A stretch of DNA of 64,000 bases from CAWIJK01 sp963836375. GTDB lineage: Bacteria > Actinomycetota > Acidimicrobiia > Acidimicrobiales > RAAP-2. The stretch is from assembly GCA_963836375.1 (NCBI GenBank), contig CAWIJK010000002.1:558001-622000 (forward strand). Direction: 5' to 3'. Under the pieces are notes generated by a model, which saw only the letters and a list, made by a program, of their open reading frames with translations, did no database searches and was not told the DNA's origin. Position numbers and translations under genes: made by a program. Below are positions 25,214 to 34,796 of the stretch, piece after piece (positions within the stretch are counted from its first letter, which is position 1; each line of letters starts with the position of its first letter).

Positions 25214-25244
25214 TTGCATGAGTATGCACTAGATCGTATAGTAT
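25214..25244 (+). promoter_or_regulatory. argC promoter with ARG-box-like operator
   Basis: TTGCAT (25214-25219), a 17-base spacer and TATAGT (25237-25242) form a promoter. An inverted repeat TGCAT-gagt-ATGCA spans 25215-25228 and covers the -35. It resembles the Streptomyces ARG box (TGCATG....ATTGCATA type) bound by ArgR, and argR lies in this operon. ATG 25250 is seven bases after the -10, so the mRNA is probably leaderless. Confidence 0.65.
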
Positions 25245-25249
25245 TGCAG

Positions 25250-26264
25250 ATGAAGGTCGGGGTGGTCGGAGCGTCCGGGTACACGGGGGTGGAGTTGCTG
25301 CGCCTTTGCGCGGCCCATCCCTCCTTCGAGGTGGCGGTGGCCACCGCCGGGAGCCATGCCGGCCAGTCGGTTGCCGCCCACACCCCGTCGCTCGCCGCGG
25401 CCTACCCCTCGCTCGTCTACGGGGTCTCGGACCCCGATGTCGTCGACGGCCTCGACCTGGTCTTCGTGGCCCTGCCCCACGGCCAGTCCCAGCGCCTGGT
25501 CCCCGACCTCGTCGGCCGGGTGGGCGCGGTGGTGGACCTGGCCGCCGACTTCCGCCTGCCGCGACCCCGGGCTTTACCCGACCTGGTACGGCGGGGAGCA
25601 CGCGGCGCCCGAGCTCCTCGGGCGCTTCTGCTATGGGCTGCCCGAACTGTTCCGGGCCGAGCTCTCGGGGGCCTCGCTGGTGGCCGCCGCCGGCTGCTAC
25701 CCGACGGCCGCCGCCCTGGCCCTGGCGCCCTTCGTGCGGGCCGGCGCCGTCGAGACGACCGGGATCGTGGTCGACGCGGCGAGCGGGGTGTCGGGGGCCG
25801 GCCGGGGGATCGCCGAGCACCTGCACTTCGGATCGGTGGACGAGGGCTTCACCGCCTACGGGCTGTTGGACCACCGCCACACCCCCGAGATCGAACAGGC
25901 CCTCGGGGCCAGTGTGCTGTTCACCCCCCACCTGGCCCCGATGGTGCGAGGCATTCTGGCCACCTGCTACGCGCGGCCGGCTGGTCCGCTCACGACCCGA
26001 GACGCCCTCGGGATCCTGCGCGAGGCCTACGCCGGCGAACCCTTTGTGGTGGTCACCGAGGCACCCCCGTCGACCAAGACGGCCTCGGGCTCGAACTGCG
26101 CCCACGTCACGGTCAGGGTCGACGACCGGACGGGCTGGCTGCTCGCCCTGTGCGCGCTCGACAACCTGGTGAAGGGGGCGTCGGGCCAGGCGGTGCAGTG
26201 CGCCAACGTGATCCTCGGGCTCCCCGAGGCGACCGGCCTCCCGATGAGCGGGCTGTACCCGTGA
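25250..26264 (+). CDS. argC: N-acetyl-gamma-glutamyl-phosphate reductase, frameshifted
   Basis: Third step of arginine synthesis. MKVGVVGASGYTGVELLRL (NADP-binding loop), VALPHGQSQ and LAADFRLP are read in one frame. From about 25560 the homology continues one frame on with DPGLYPTWYGGEH, then AAAGCYPTAAAL (catalytic Cys) and VKGASGQAVQCAN. Removing one base from the ctgccgcgacccc stretch near 25555-25562 restores a 337-aa protein of normal length. The rest of the operon is intact, so a sequence error is as likely as a true mutation. Its stop overlaps the argJ start. Confidence 0.85.
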
Positions 26265-27430
26265 GCGTCACCGCGCCGCGGGGCTTCGTGGCCGCCGGGG
26301 GGGCGGCGGGGATCAAGGCCGCCGGCGCCCCTGACGTGGCCCTGGTGGCCACTGAGCACGGGGACGCCGTGCCGGCCGCCGGGGTCTTCACCACCAACCT
26401 GGCCCCGGCGGCGCCGGTCCAGGTCAGCCGGGCCCACCTGGCCGCCCGCGGGGGCCGTGCCGCCGGGGTGCTCCTCACGTCGGGCAACGCCAACGCCGCC
26501 ACGGGCGCCGCCGGTCGCCACGCGGCCGAGCAGTTGTGCGCGCTGGTGGGGGAGGGCCTCGGGTCGGCGGGCGACGAGGTCCTCGTGTGCCAGACCGGCC
26601 TCATCGGCGTCCCGTTCCCGATCGACGTGGTGGCCCCCAAACTGCCGGCCATCGTGGGCTCCCGGTCGGGCTCGCCCGAGGCGGCCGCCGCGGCGGCCCG
26701 GGCCATCATGACCACCGACACGGTGGCCAAGGAGGTCACCGTCCACGGCGAGGGGTTCAGCGTGGGCGGGATGGCCAAGGGGGCGGCCATGCTGGCGCCG
26801 AACATGGCGACGATGCTCGCCGTGCTGACGACCGATGCCGCGGCACCGCCGGCCACCCTGCTCGAGCTGCTCGCGGCGGCGGTGGGACCGTCGTTCAATG
26901 CGCTCAGCGTGGACGGGTGCACCTCGACCAACGACACGGTCCTGGTCCTGGCCAGCGGACTGGCCGGCGAGGTGCCCGAGTCCGCCCTGGCCGAGGCGCT
27001 GGCCGGGGCGTGCTCGGCCTTGGCCCACAAGATGGCCGACGACGCCGAGGGGGCCACCAAGCTTGTCCACTTCGGGGTCACCGGTGCCCGCTCGGACGCC
27101 GAAGCCCACCGTGCGGCCCGCAAGGTCGCGGACTCGCTGCTGGTCAAGTGCTCGCTCAACGGTGAGGACCCGTACTGGGGCCGGATCTTGAGCGAGCTCG
27201 GGACGGCCGGCGTGGAGTTCGTGCCCGACTGGTGCACCATCACCTACGGCGGGGTCGCCGTCTGCGAGCGCGGCGAAGCCGTGGCCCACGACGCGGCGGC
27301 GGTGGCGGCGCACCTGGCCGGGCGTCATCTCGAGATCGGCTGCGACCTCGGTGTGGGCGACGGGGCCGCGGTGGTGCTCGGCACAGACCTCGGTCACGGC
27401 TACATCGACGAGAACCGGACCACGTCGTGA
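26261..27430 (+). CDS. argJ: Glutamate N-acetyltransferase / amino-acid acetyltransferase
   Basis: Recycles the acetyl group between N-acetylornithine and glutamate; many ArgJ also make N-acetylglutamate. 389 aa. The precursor is cut before a catalytic Thr; here the APNMATMLAVLTTDA motif places it at Thr184. KGAAMLAPN, SVDGCTSTNDT and the final YINENRTTS-like YIDENRTTS are typical. GTG 26261 overlaps the argC stop (GTGA), and the argJ stop overlaps argB in the same way. Confidence 0.95.
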   Translation: MSVTAPRGFVAAGGAAGIKAAGAPDVALVATEHGDAVPAAGVFTTNLAPAAPVQVSRAHLAARGGRAAGVLLTSGNANAATGAAGRHAAEQLCALVGEGLGSAGDEVLVCQTGLIGVPFPIDVVAPKLPAIVGSRSGSPEAAAAAARAIMTTDTVAKEVTVHGEGFSVGGMAKGAAMLAPNMATMLAVLTTDAAAPPATLLELLAAAVGPSFNALSVDGCTSTNDTVLVLASGLAGEVPESALAEALAGACSALAHKMADDAEGATKLVHFGVTGARSDAEAHRAARKVADSLLVKCSLNGEDPYWGRILSELGTAGVEFVPDWCTITYGGVAVCERGEAVAHDAAAVAAHLAGRHLEIGCDLGVGDGAAVVLGTDLGHGYIDENRTTS

Positions 27431-28401
27431 GCGCGGCCCGGTCGCCCGGGGTCCCCGACCCCGCCAGCCCGGAGCGGGCCACAGGTCCGGGCGTCGGGGC
27501 CCGCAGCGCAGGTGCCGTCCGGTCCCCCTCGGCGTCCACCGACCCCAAGACGACGGCCGCCCTGCTGGTCGAGGCCCTGCCGTACATCCGGCGCTTCCGG
27601 GACAAGGTCGTCGTCGTCAAGTACGGGGGCAACGCGCTCTCCGACGGCGACCGCGGGGAGGACCGGGCGCTGTCCAGCTTCGCCGAGGACGTGGTGCTGC
27701 TGCGCTCGGTCGGGGTGCACCCGGTGGTGGTCCACGGTGGGGGACCCCAGATCGGCGACCTGCTGGGCCGCCTCGGCAAGGTGACCGAGTTCCGCGGCGG
27801 CCTGCGGGTCACCGACGCCGAGACCCTGGATATCGCCCGCATGGTCCTGGTGGGAAAGGTGAACCGGGACATCGTCTCGGCCATCAACGTCCACGGCCCG
27901 CTCGCCGTGGGCCTCTCGGGCGAGGACGCCAACCTGATCACCGCGACGGCCCACTCCAGCGAGCTCGGCTTCGTGGGCATCGTCGCCGCGGTCGACCCGA
28001 CGATCGTGGTCCGCCTGGTGGCCGAAGGGCTGATCCCGGTCCTGGCGACCATCGGTGCCGACGAGGCCGGCCAGGCCTACAACATCAACGCCGACACGGT
28101 GGCCGGCGCGGTGGCGGTGGCCCTCGGGGCCGAGAAGCTCGTCTTTTTGACCGACACCGAGGGCCTGCGGGCCGACCCGGACGACCCGGCCACGCTCGTC
28201 CACCAGGCCCACGCGGGCGACCTCGACGCCATGGTCGCCTCGGGGGTCGCCGGGGGTGGCATGGCGCCCAAGGCCGAGGCCTGCGCCGGCGCCGTGCGGG
28301 CCGGGGTGGCCCGGGCCCACATCCTCGACGGGCGGGTTCCCCACGCGCTGTTGCTCGAACTGTTCACCGATGGCGGGGTGGGCACCATGGTGGTCCCGTG
28401 A
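27427..28401 (+). CDS. argB: Acetylglutamate kinase
   Basis: Phosphorylates N-acetylglutamate and is often the arginine-inhibited step. 324 aa. The first 35 residues are an unconserved Ala/Pro/Gly extension. The kinase starts about residue 40: KVVVVKYGGNAL (Lys for phosphate), VVHGGGPQI, FRGGLRVTD and NINADTVAGAVAVALGAEKL. GTG 27427 overlaps the argJ stop; a later start inside the extension cannot be excluded. Confidence 0.95.
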   Translation: MSAARSPGVPDPASPERATGPGVGARSAGAVRSPSASTDPKTTAALLVEALPYIRRFRDKVVVVKYGGNALSDGDRGEDRALSSFAEDVVLLRSVGVHPVVVHGGGPQIGDLLGRLGKVTEFRGGLRVTDAETLDIARMVLVGKVNRDIVSAINVHGPLAVGLSGEDANLITATAHSSELGFVGIVAAVDPTIVVRLVAEGLIPVLATIGADEAGQAYNINADTVAGAVAVALGAEKLVFLTDTEGLRADPDDPATLVHQAHAGDLDAMVASGVAGGGMAPKAEACAGAVRAGVARAHILDGRVPHALLLELFTDGGVGTMVVP

Positions 28402-29597
28402 GCGCGTCCGCCGACCCGAGCGCCCTGATGCGGACCTACGCGGAGGCCCCGGTCACCTTCGTGCGGGGGGAGGGGTCGTGGCTCTTCGACGCGCAGGGCC
28501 GCCGGTACCTGGACTTCATCTGCGGTCTCGCCGTCACGTCGCTCGGCCATTCGCACCCCGCGGTGGCCGAGGCGGTGGCCGCCCAGGCCCGCACCCTCAG
28601 CCATGTCTCGAACCTCTACGGCAACGAGCTCGCCCCCGAGGTGGCCGCCACTATCGACCGGCTGGTCGGTGGGGGGCGGACCCGGGCCGGTGGACAGGTC
28701 TTCTTCTGCAACTCGGGGGCCGAGGCCAACGAGTGCGCCCTCAAGCTGGCCCGTCGCTGGGCCGGGCCGGGGCGCCACGTGGTCCTTTCGACCTGGGGCT
28801 CCTTCCACGGCCGGACCCTGGCCACCCTGACCGCCACTGGCCAGCCGGCCAAGCACGGGCCCTTCGAGCCGCTGCCGACCGGGTTCGCCCACGTCGCCTA
28901 CGACGACCTCGAGGCCCTGGAGGGCGCGCTCGGCGACCCCGAGGTGGCCGGCGTGCTGGTCGAGCCGATCCAGGGCGAAGGCGGCGTGGTGACCCCGTCG
29001 TCGGACTACCTGGCCGGGGTGCGGGCGCTGTGCACGGCCCACGACGCGTTGTTGATGGTCGACGAGATCCAGACCGGTCTCGGGCGGACCGGGCGCTGGT
29101 TCGCCTTCCAAGGGCGCGACCTGCAACCCGACGTCGTGACCATGGCCAAGGCCCTGGGCAACGGGATGCCGGTCGGCGCCTGCTGGGCCCGGGCCGAGGT
29201 GGCCGCCGCCTTCGGTCCGGGCGACCACGGGTCCACTTTCGGGGGCCAGCCGTTGGCCCTGGCCGCCGCCCGGGCCACCCTGGCCGTGATGGAGGCCGAG
29301 GACGTCTGCGGACGGGCCCGGGAGGCCGGGGCCGCCCTGGAGAACGGACTGGCCCGTCTGCCCGGCGTGGTGGGCGTGCGCGGCGAGGGCCTCTTGTTGG
29401 CCGCGCAGCTGGAGAGCGACACCGCTGCGGCCGCCGCCGCGGGCGCCCTCGAGCGGGGCCTTTTGGTCAACGCGGTCCGGCCCGACTCGATCCGGGTGGC
29501 GCCGCCGCTGTTGGTCAGCGGGGCCGAGATCGACCAGGCCCTGGCCATCCTGGGCCAGGCCCTGGTCGCCGCCGGGGTGCCCGGAGCGGTGCGGTGA
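28398..29597 (+). CDS. argD: Acetylornithine aminotransferase
   Basis: PLP-dependent class III aminotransferase, 399 aa. FFCNSGAEANECALKLAR, VDEIQTGLGRTG (PLP-contacting Asp) and TMAKALGNGMPVGA (Schiff-base Lys) are all present, as is STFGGQPLA. GTG 28398 overlaps the argB stop and the argD stop overlaps argF, so the genes are tightly coupled. Confidence 0.95.
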   Translation: MSASADPSALMRTYAEAPVTFVRGEGSWLFDAQGRRYLDFICGLAVTSLGHSHPAVAEAVAAQARTLSHVSNLYGNELAPEVAATIDRLVGGGRTRAGGQVFFCNSGAEANECALKLARRWAGPGRHVVLSTWGSFHGRTLATLTATGQPAKHGPFEPLPTGFAHVAYDDLEALEGALGDPEVAGVLVEPIQGEGGVVTPSSDYLAGVRALCTAHDALLMVDEIQTGLGRTGRWFAFQGRDLQPDVVTMAKALGNGMPVGACWARAEVAAAFGPGDHGSTFGGQPLALAAARATLAVMEAEDVCGRAREAGAALENGLARLPGVVGVRGEGLLLAAQLESDTAAAAAAGALERGLLVNAVRPDSIRVAPPLLVSGAEIDQALAILGQALVAAGVPGAVR

Positions 29598-30595
29598 CCC
29601 GGCACTTCCTCGACATCGAGGACCTGTCGGTCGAAGAGCTCAACGATCTGTTGGCCCTGGCCGAACAGCCGGTGGTGCCCAGGGTGCTGGCCGGGCTCGG
29701 GGTGGCCATGCTCTTCGAGAAGCCCTCGGCGCGCACCCGGAACTCCACCGAGATGGCCACGTTCGCGCTCGGGGGCCATGCCGTGTACATCCAGGGCCAC
29801 GAGGTCGGGATTGACACCCGCGAAACCGCAGAGGACGTCGCCCGCACCCTGGCCTGCTTCCACCGGGTGGTCTGCGCCCGTGTGCTCTCCCACGAGACGC
29901 TGAACCGGATGGCGGCCGCCCTGGACACCGCGGGGACCAACGTGGCGGTGGTCAACTTGCTGTCGGATTGGGCACACCCGTGCCAGGCGCTGGCCGACCT
30001 GCTCACCCTGCGCGAGGTGCTCGCCCCCGACACGAGCGGGCCCGCCGCCCTGGCCGGGCGCTCGCTCGCCTACGTCGGCGACGCCAACAACACCTGCCGT
30101 TCGCTGGCCAAGGCGGCGATGGCGGCCGGCATGGACGTCCGGGTCGCCTCGCCGTCGGGTTACGGGCTGAGCGAGGAGGAGCTCTCGGTGCTGGCCTGGA
30201 CGGCGGCCGAGGACAACTGGCCGGGGACCCTCCACACGACCGAGGACCCCCTCGAGGCGGCGGCCGGCGCCGACGCCCTCTACACCGACGCGTGGACCTC
30301 GATGGGCCAAGAAGAGGAGGTTGCGCTGCGGCGCAAGGCCTTCCGGGGCTACTGCGTCGACGAGCGCCTGGTTGGCGCGGCGGCGCCCACGGCGGTGGTG
30401 CTCCACTGCCTGCCCGCCCACCGGGGCGAAGAGATCGCCGCCACCGTGCTCGACGGGCCGCACAGCGTCGTCTGGCGTCAGGCGGCCAACCGGATGACCG
30501 CCATGCGGGGCCTGTTCGCCTGGCTCCTCGGAGCCGGGTCGACCGGTCCGGGGCTCCGGGCGCTCCCCGCCGAGGGGGGGGCCGGCCAGCCGTGA
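29594..30595 (+). CDS. argF: Ornithine carbamoyltransferase
   Basis: Makes citrulline from ornithine and carbamoyl phosphate. 333 aa. FEKPSARTRNSTEMA is the carbamoyl-phosphate loop (SxRTR), SDWAHPCQALADLLT the HPxQ motif, and LHCLPAHRGEEI the ornithine/active-site Cys loop. About 20 extra C-terminal residues are unconserved. Start GTG 29594 overlaps the argD stop. Confidence 0.95.
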   Translation: MTRHFLDIEDLSVEELNDLLALAEQPVVPRVLAGLGVAMLFEKPSARTRNSTEMATFALGGHAVYIQGHEVGIDTRETAEDVARTLACFHRVVCARVLSHETLNRMAAALDTAGTNVAVVNLLSDWAHPCQALADLLTLREVLAPDTSGPAALAGRSLAYVGDANNTCRSLAKAAMAAGMDVRVASPSGYGLSEEELSVLAWTAAEDNWPGTLHTTEDPLEAAAGADALYTDAWTSMGQEEEVALRRKAFRGYCVDERLVGAAAPTAVVLHCLPAHRGEEIAATVLDGPHSVVWRQAANRMTAMRGLFAWLLGAGSTGPGLRALPAEGGAGQP

Positions 30596-31119
30596 CCAAG
30601 CCCCAGCGCCAGCACCGGATCGCCAAGCTGCTCGAGACCAGGGCGGTGTCCAGCCAGGCCCAGCTGGTCGAGCTGTTAGCGGCCGAGGGGCTCGAGGCGA
30701 CCCAGACCACCGTGTCGCGCGACCTCGAGGAGCTCGGTGCCTTGAAGGTCCGCCTCCCCGGCGGCGAGGGGGCCTACGTGCTGCCCGAGCTCCCGACCCA
30801 ACAGATCGCCCCCGGTGACCACCTCCGCCGGACGCTCGGCGAGTGGGCGGTGGAGATCTCGAGCTCGGGCAACCTGGTGGTGATCCGCACGCCGCCGGGC
30901 TGTGCCCACGTCGTAGGCTCGGCCCTCGACCGCAGTGGGCTCGACGGCCTGCTCGGCACGGTGGCCGGCGACGACACGCTGCTGGTGGTGGTGGCCGAGG
31001 GCCACCAGGGTGCCGCGTTGGCCGCCCAGTTGTCCGAGCTGGCCGGCCTGGGTGCCGCGGCGAGCCGAACGGCACCCCGAGCACTGTCGGCGACCCGGGC
31101 GCACAACTCCGAACACTAG
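30592..31119 (+). CDS. argR: Arginine repressor ArgR
   Basis: 175 aa. The N-terminal winged HTH is seen in KLLETRAVSSQAQLVELLA and ATQTTVSRDLEELGALKV. The C-terminal trimerisation and arginine-binding domain contains GTVAGDDTLLVVV. It probably acts on the ARG-box-like repeat before argC, giving autoregulation. GTG 30592 overlaps the argF stop. A 117-base gap to argG follows, which could hold a second promoter. Confidence 0.94.
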   Translation: MTKPQRQHRIAKLLETRAVSSQAQLVELLAAEGLEATQTTVSRDLEELGALKVRLPGGEGAYVLPELPTQQIAPGDHLRRTLGEWAVEISSSGNLVVIRTPPGCAHVVGSALDRSGLDGLLGTVAGDDTLLVVVAEGHQGAALAAQLSELAGLGAAASRTAPRALSATRAHNSEH

Positions 31120-31236
31120 GACGGGGCGCGAGGACCCGGGCGTTCGACGACGGACCGACCGGACCGGTGGGCCAAGGGCAACGTCAGGGACCGGGCAAGC
31201 GAAGAACAGGCAAGCAGGGAGCAGGAAGGATCAGAG

Positions 31237-32505
31237 ATGACGAAGCGGGTGGTGCTGGCCTATAGCGGGGGTCTCGACACGTCGGTGGCCGTGCGGTGGC
31301 TCCGTGAGCAGAGCGGGGCCGAGGTCATCGCCGTGGCCGTCGACGTCGGCCAGTCGGTGGACCGGTCCGCCGAGAGCTGGGAGACCATCCGCCAGCGCGC
31401 CCTGGCCGCCGGGGCGGTCGAGGCTCTGGTGGTCGACGCACGGCGGGAGATGGCCGAGGACTTCTGCGGCCCGGCCATCCGGGCCAACGCCAAGTACGAG
31501 GGCAAGTACCCCCTCGTCTCGGCGCTGTCGCGTCCGGTCATCGTCCGCCACCTCGTGGCTGCCGCCCGGGCCCACGGCGCCCACGCCGTCGCCCACGGCT
31601 GTACCGGTAAGGGCAACGACCAGGTCCGCTTCGAGGTGGGGACTCGGGCGCTGGCCCCCGACCTCGAGATCCTGGCCCCGGCCCGGGTCTGGGGCCTGAG
31701 CCGCGACGACTGCGTCGAGTACGCCGCCAAGTGGGAGATCCCGATCGGCCAGTCCAAAGAGAAGCTGTACTCGATCGACGAGAACCTCTGGGGCAAGGCC
31801 ATCGAGTGCGGGGTGATCGAGGACCCGTGGGCCGACCCGCCCAGCGACGTCTACACGCTCACGAGGCCGACGGCCACCGGACCGATCGAGATCGTGGTCG
31901 GCTTCGAGGCCGGGATCCCGGTCTCGCTCGACGGGCGGACGCTGCCGGCCGACGAGCTGATCGCCGAGGTGGGCCGGCTCGCCGGCTCGAGCGGGTTCGG
32001 CCGCCTCGACATGGTCGAGAACCGCCGGGTCGGGATCAAGAGCCGGGAGATCTACGAGTGCCCGGCCGCCCTGGCCCTCCTGGCCGCCCACGCCGACCTC
32101 GAGGATCTGACCCTCGAACGGGACCTGCACCACGAGAAGGCCCGGCTCGAGCCGCGCTGGGCCGAGCTGGTCTACGACGGCCTGTGGTTCTCCCCGCTGA
32201 AGGGCGCCCTCGACGCGTTCATGGTCGAGTCCCAGCGCCACGTCACCGGCGAGGTCCGGCTCCGCTTTGAGCCCCCGGGCACCCTGGCCATCCACGGCCG
32301 TCGCAGCCCGGTCGGCCTCTACGACCACGACCTGGCCACCTACGACGCCGGCGACACCTTCCGCCACGCCGACGCCGAGGGCTTCGTCCGACTCTGGGGG
32401 CTCGGCGTCGCCACCTGGGCCGCCCGCCAGGGTGCCCCAGGCCGTCCCCCGGGTCCCGGCACGGTTGACGCCGTGGGGGGACCCGGCCAGGCTGGCCCGT
32501 CGTGA
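31237..32505 (+). CDS. argG: Argininosuccinate synthase
   Basis: Joins citrulline and aspartate with ATP. 422 aa. VVLAYSGGLDTSVAV is the ATP pyrophosphatase loop, AHGCTGKGNDQVRFE the second nucleotide motif, and EIPIGQSKEKLYSIDENLWG the citrulline/aspartate site. The last 30 residues are a Gly/Pro-rich extension. GCAGGAAGG gives a ribosome-binding site before ATG 31237. The stop overlaps the argH start. Confidence 0.96.
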   Translation: MTKRVVLAYSGGLDTSVAVRWLREQSGAEVIAVAVDVGQSVDRSAESWETIRQRALAAGAVEALVVDARREMAEDFCGPAIRANAKYEGKYPLVSALSRPVIVRHLVAAARAHGAHAVAHGCTGKGNDQVRFEVGTRALAPDLEILAPARVWGLSRDDCVEYAAKWEIPIGQSKEKLYSIDENLWGKAIECGVIEDPWADPPSDVYTLTRPTATGPIEIVVGFEAGIPVSLDGRTLPADELIAEVGRLAGSSGFGRLDMVENRRVGIKSREIYECPAALALLAAHADLEDLTLERDLHHEKARLEPRWAELVYDGLWFSPLKGALDAFMVESQRHVTGEVRLRFEPPGTLAIHGRRSPVGLYDHDLATYDAGDTFRHADAEGFVRLWGLGVATWAARQGAPGRPPGPGTVDAVGGPGQAGPS

Positions 32506-33941
32506 CCCTCTGGCAGGGACGCCTCGGCGGCGGGATGGCTGACGAGGTGGCCGCGTTCACCGTCAGCGTCCACTTCGACCAGGCACTGGCCGAGGACGAC
32601 CTCGAGGGGTCCCGGGCCCACGTGAAGGGTCTGGGCAAGGCCGGCATCCTGACCGGCGACGAGGTGACGGTGCTGTTGGGCTCGCTCGACCGCGTGGGCC
32701 AGGAGCTGGCCGAGGGGACGTTCGCCTTCCAGCCCGGGGACGAAGACGTGCACACCGCGGTCGAGCGGCGGGTCACCGAACTGGCCGGCGACGTCGGGGC
32801 CAAGCTCCACACCGGCCGCTCGCGCAACGACCAGGTGGCGACCGACCTGCGGCTGTGGACCCGCCGGGCCCTTTCCGGCGTGGCCGAGGACGTCCTGGCG
32901 CTCCAAGACGTGCTGGTCCAGCGGGCCCAGGACGCCGGTGACGCCTACCTGCCGGGCTACACCCACCTGCAGCGGGCCCAGCCGGTCCTGTTGGCCCACC
33001 ACCTGCTGGCCCACGGCTGGGCCCTGGCCCGCGACGTCGACCGGCTGATGGACACGGTCGAGCGGTGCAACGTCTCGCCCCTCGGGGCCGGGGCCCTGGC
33101 CGGTTCCTCGTTGCCCCTCGATCCGGACTTCGTGGCCGAACAGCTCGGCTTCTCGAGCCGCTTCGAGAACTCGCTCGACGCCGTGAGCGACCGCGACTTC
33201 GTGGCCGAGGCGCTCTTCGACCTGGCGCTCTTGGGCGTGCACCTCTCGAGGATCGGCGAGGAGATCGCCCTGTGGTCGAGCGAGGAGTTCGGTTTCTGCG
33301 TGCTCGACGACGCCTACGCCACCGGCAGCTCGATGCTCCCCCAGAAGAAGAACCCCGACGTGGCCGAGCTGGCCCGGGGCAAGGCCGGGCGGCTGATCGG
33401 CCACCTCACCGGACTGCTGGTGACCCTCAAGGGCCTTCCCTTGGCCTACAACCGGGACCTCCAGGAGGACAAGGAACCGTTGTTCGACTCGGTGGCCCAG
33501 GTCGAAGCGGCCCTGGCCGCCCTGACCGGGCTCTTGGCCACCGTCGGGTGGAACCACGAGCGGATGCAGGCCGCCGCCGACGGCCCGGCGGCGGCGGCCG
33601 TCGACCTGGCCGAGCTGCTGGTCGAACAGGGGATGCCGTTCCGCCAGGCCCACGCGCTGGTCGGGGGCCTGGTGCGAGAGTCGCTCGAGCGCCATGTGCC
33701 CCTGGTCGAGTTGGTCGAGGCCCATCCGGCGCTCGGAGAGTCGGCGGCCAGCCTGCTCGAGCCGGGGGTGGCGGTGACCCGGCGCACCTCGCCCGGCGCC
33801 GCCGGCCCGGGCCCGGTGGCCGAACAACTCCAGCGGTTCAGCCGCCGACTCGGGGTCGACCGGGCGCGCCTGGCCCTGCACCCGGGCGGGCGGGGGGCCG
33901 CGCCGGCGGTGGACCCGCCGGCGGCCAGCCCCGGGGGGTGA
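32502..33941 (+). CDS. argH: Argininosuccinate lyase
   Basis: Last step of arginine synthesis. 479 aa. It opens LWQGRLGGG; HTGRSRNDQVATDLRLW and GYTHLQRAQPV are conserved, and TGSSMLPQKKNPDVAELARGK is the fumarase-family signature, whose Ser loop is catalytic. A Pro/Ala/Gly-rich tail of about 20 residues ends the protein. GTG 32502 overlaps argG; the stop overlaps mpg. Confidence 0.96.
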   Translation: MTLWQGRLGGGMADEVAAFTVSVHFDQALAEDDLEGSRAHVKGLGKAGILTGDEVTVLLGSLDRVGQELAEGTFAFQPGDEDVHTAVERRVTELAGDVGAKLHTGRSRNDQVATDLRLWTRRALSGVAEDVLALQDVLVQRAQDAGDAYLPGYTHLQRAQPVLLAHHLLAHGWALARDVDRLMDTVERCNVSPLGAGALAGSSLPLDPDFVAEQLGFSSRFENSLDAVSDRDFVAEALFDLALLGVHLSRIGEEIALWSSEEFGFCVLDDAYATGSSMLPQKKNPDVAELARGKAGRLIGHLTGLLVTLKGLPLAYNRDLQEDKEPLFDSVAQVEAALAALTGLLATVGWNHERMQAAADGPAAAAVDLAELLVEQGMPFRQAHALVGGLVRESLERHVPLVELVEAHPALGESAASLLEPGVAVTRRTSPGAAGPGPVAEQLQRFSRRLGVDRARLALHPGGRGAAPAVDPPAASPGG

Positions 33942-34591
33942 CCGGGCGCCCGGTCGAGCGGGCGGCCCTCGAGGCCGACTCGCTGCCCGTGGCCCGATGG
34001 CTGCTCAACAAGTTGCTGGTGCGGGGCGGCCGGGTCGGGCGGATCATCGAGGTGGAGGCGTACCGGGGCGAGGACGACCCCGCCTCCCACGCCTACCGGG
34101 GCCCGACCGGGCGCAACGCCACCATGTTCGGGCCGGCGGGCCTGCTCTACGTGTACTTCACCTACGGCATGCACTGGTGCGCCAACGTGGTCTGTGGTCG
34201 GGAGGGCCAGGCCCGCGCTGTCCTGGTCCGGGCCCTGGCCCCGGTGGCCGGGCTCGACGAGATGCGGGCGGCCAGGCCCGCGGCCAGGAGCGATCGGGCG
34301 CTGACCAACGGACCGGCCAAGCTCTGCCAGGCCCTGGGGGTGACCGGGGAGCTCGACGGGGCCGACCTGGTGGCCGGGGACCGGGGGATCGCCCTGGCCG
34401 ACGACGGCGTTGGGCCCCCCCGCCGGCCGGGACGCGGGCCCCGGGTGGGGATCAGCGCGGCGACGGAGCGGCCCTGGCGGCTGTGGGTGCCCGGGGATCA
34501 CCACGTGTCGGCGCCCGTCCCCGATAGGCTGTCGGTGGCCCCGAAGGGGGCTGGCGGCGGACGGGCCGGGGGGTCCCGGCGCCGGGTCTGA
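33938..34591 (+). CDS. mpg: 3-methyladenine DNA glycosylase (AAG/MPG family)
   Basis: Excises alkylated purines, 217 aa. IIEVEAYRGEDDPASHAYRG contains the general-base Glu, and NATMFGPAGLLYVYFTYGMH the intercalating Tyr region; LTNGPAKLCQALGVT also matches. Start GTG 33938 overlaps the argH stop, as in the mycobacterial order argH-mpg. tyrS, which often comes next, is not here; the rRNA operon is. The stop codon lies within a GCCGGGT-ctg-ACCCGGC hairpin (34581-34597). Confidence 0.92.
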   Translation: MTGRPVERAALEADSLPVARWLLNKLLVRGGRVGRIIEVEAYRGEDDPASHAYRGPTGRNATMFGPAGLLYVYFTYGMHWCANVVCGREGQARAVLVRALAPVAGLDEMRAARPAARSDRALTNGPAKLCQALGVTGELDGADLVAGDRGIALADDGVGPPRRPGRGPRVGISAATERPWRLWVPGDHHVSAPVPDRLSVAPKGAGGGRAGGSRRRV

Positions 34592-34630
34592 CCCGGCCGG
34601 GGTCGTGCGCGGTCCAGGCACGGTCCCCGA

Positions 34631-34659
34631 TTGACGCTGCGGTGGGTCCCTGCTACCAT
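34631..34659 (+). promoter_or_regulatory. rRNA operon promoter
   Basis: TTGACG (34631-34636), a 17-base spacer and TACCAT (34654-34659) form a near-consensus promoter about 350 bases before the 16S gene. The stretch that follows (34660-34795) forms the rrn leader. No second promoter was spotted. Confidence comes from spacing, hexamers and position. Confidence 0.75.
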
Positions 34660-34796
34660 GAACTTCCCGCTGCAACGGGCCACTTTGGCCCGCGCGGCAG
34701 GGCCGGGAAGGTCGCCAGAGTGGTCTCGAACCCCTCGACGGCAGTCTCGAGCGCCCGGCACCAACACCGACGTGGTGCGTGCCCGGTCGTTCCTTG

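Noticed and set aside
34581..34597. Hairpin at the mpg stop as a terminator
   Set aside because: The stem is only 7 bp with a 3-base loop and no T-run, and it overlaps coding sequence; not strong enough to list.
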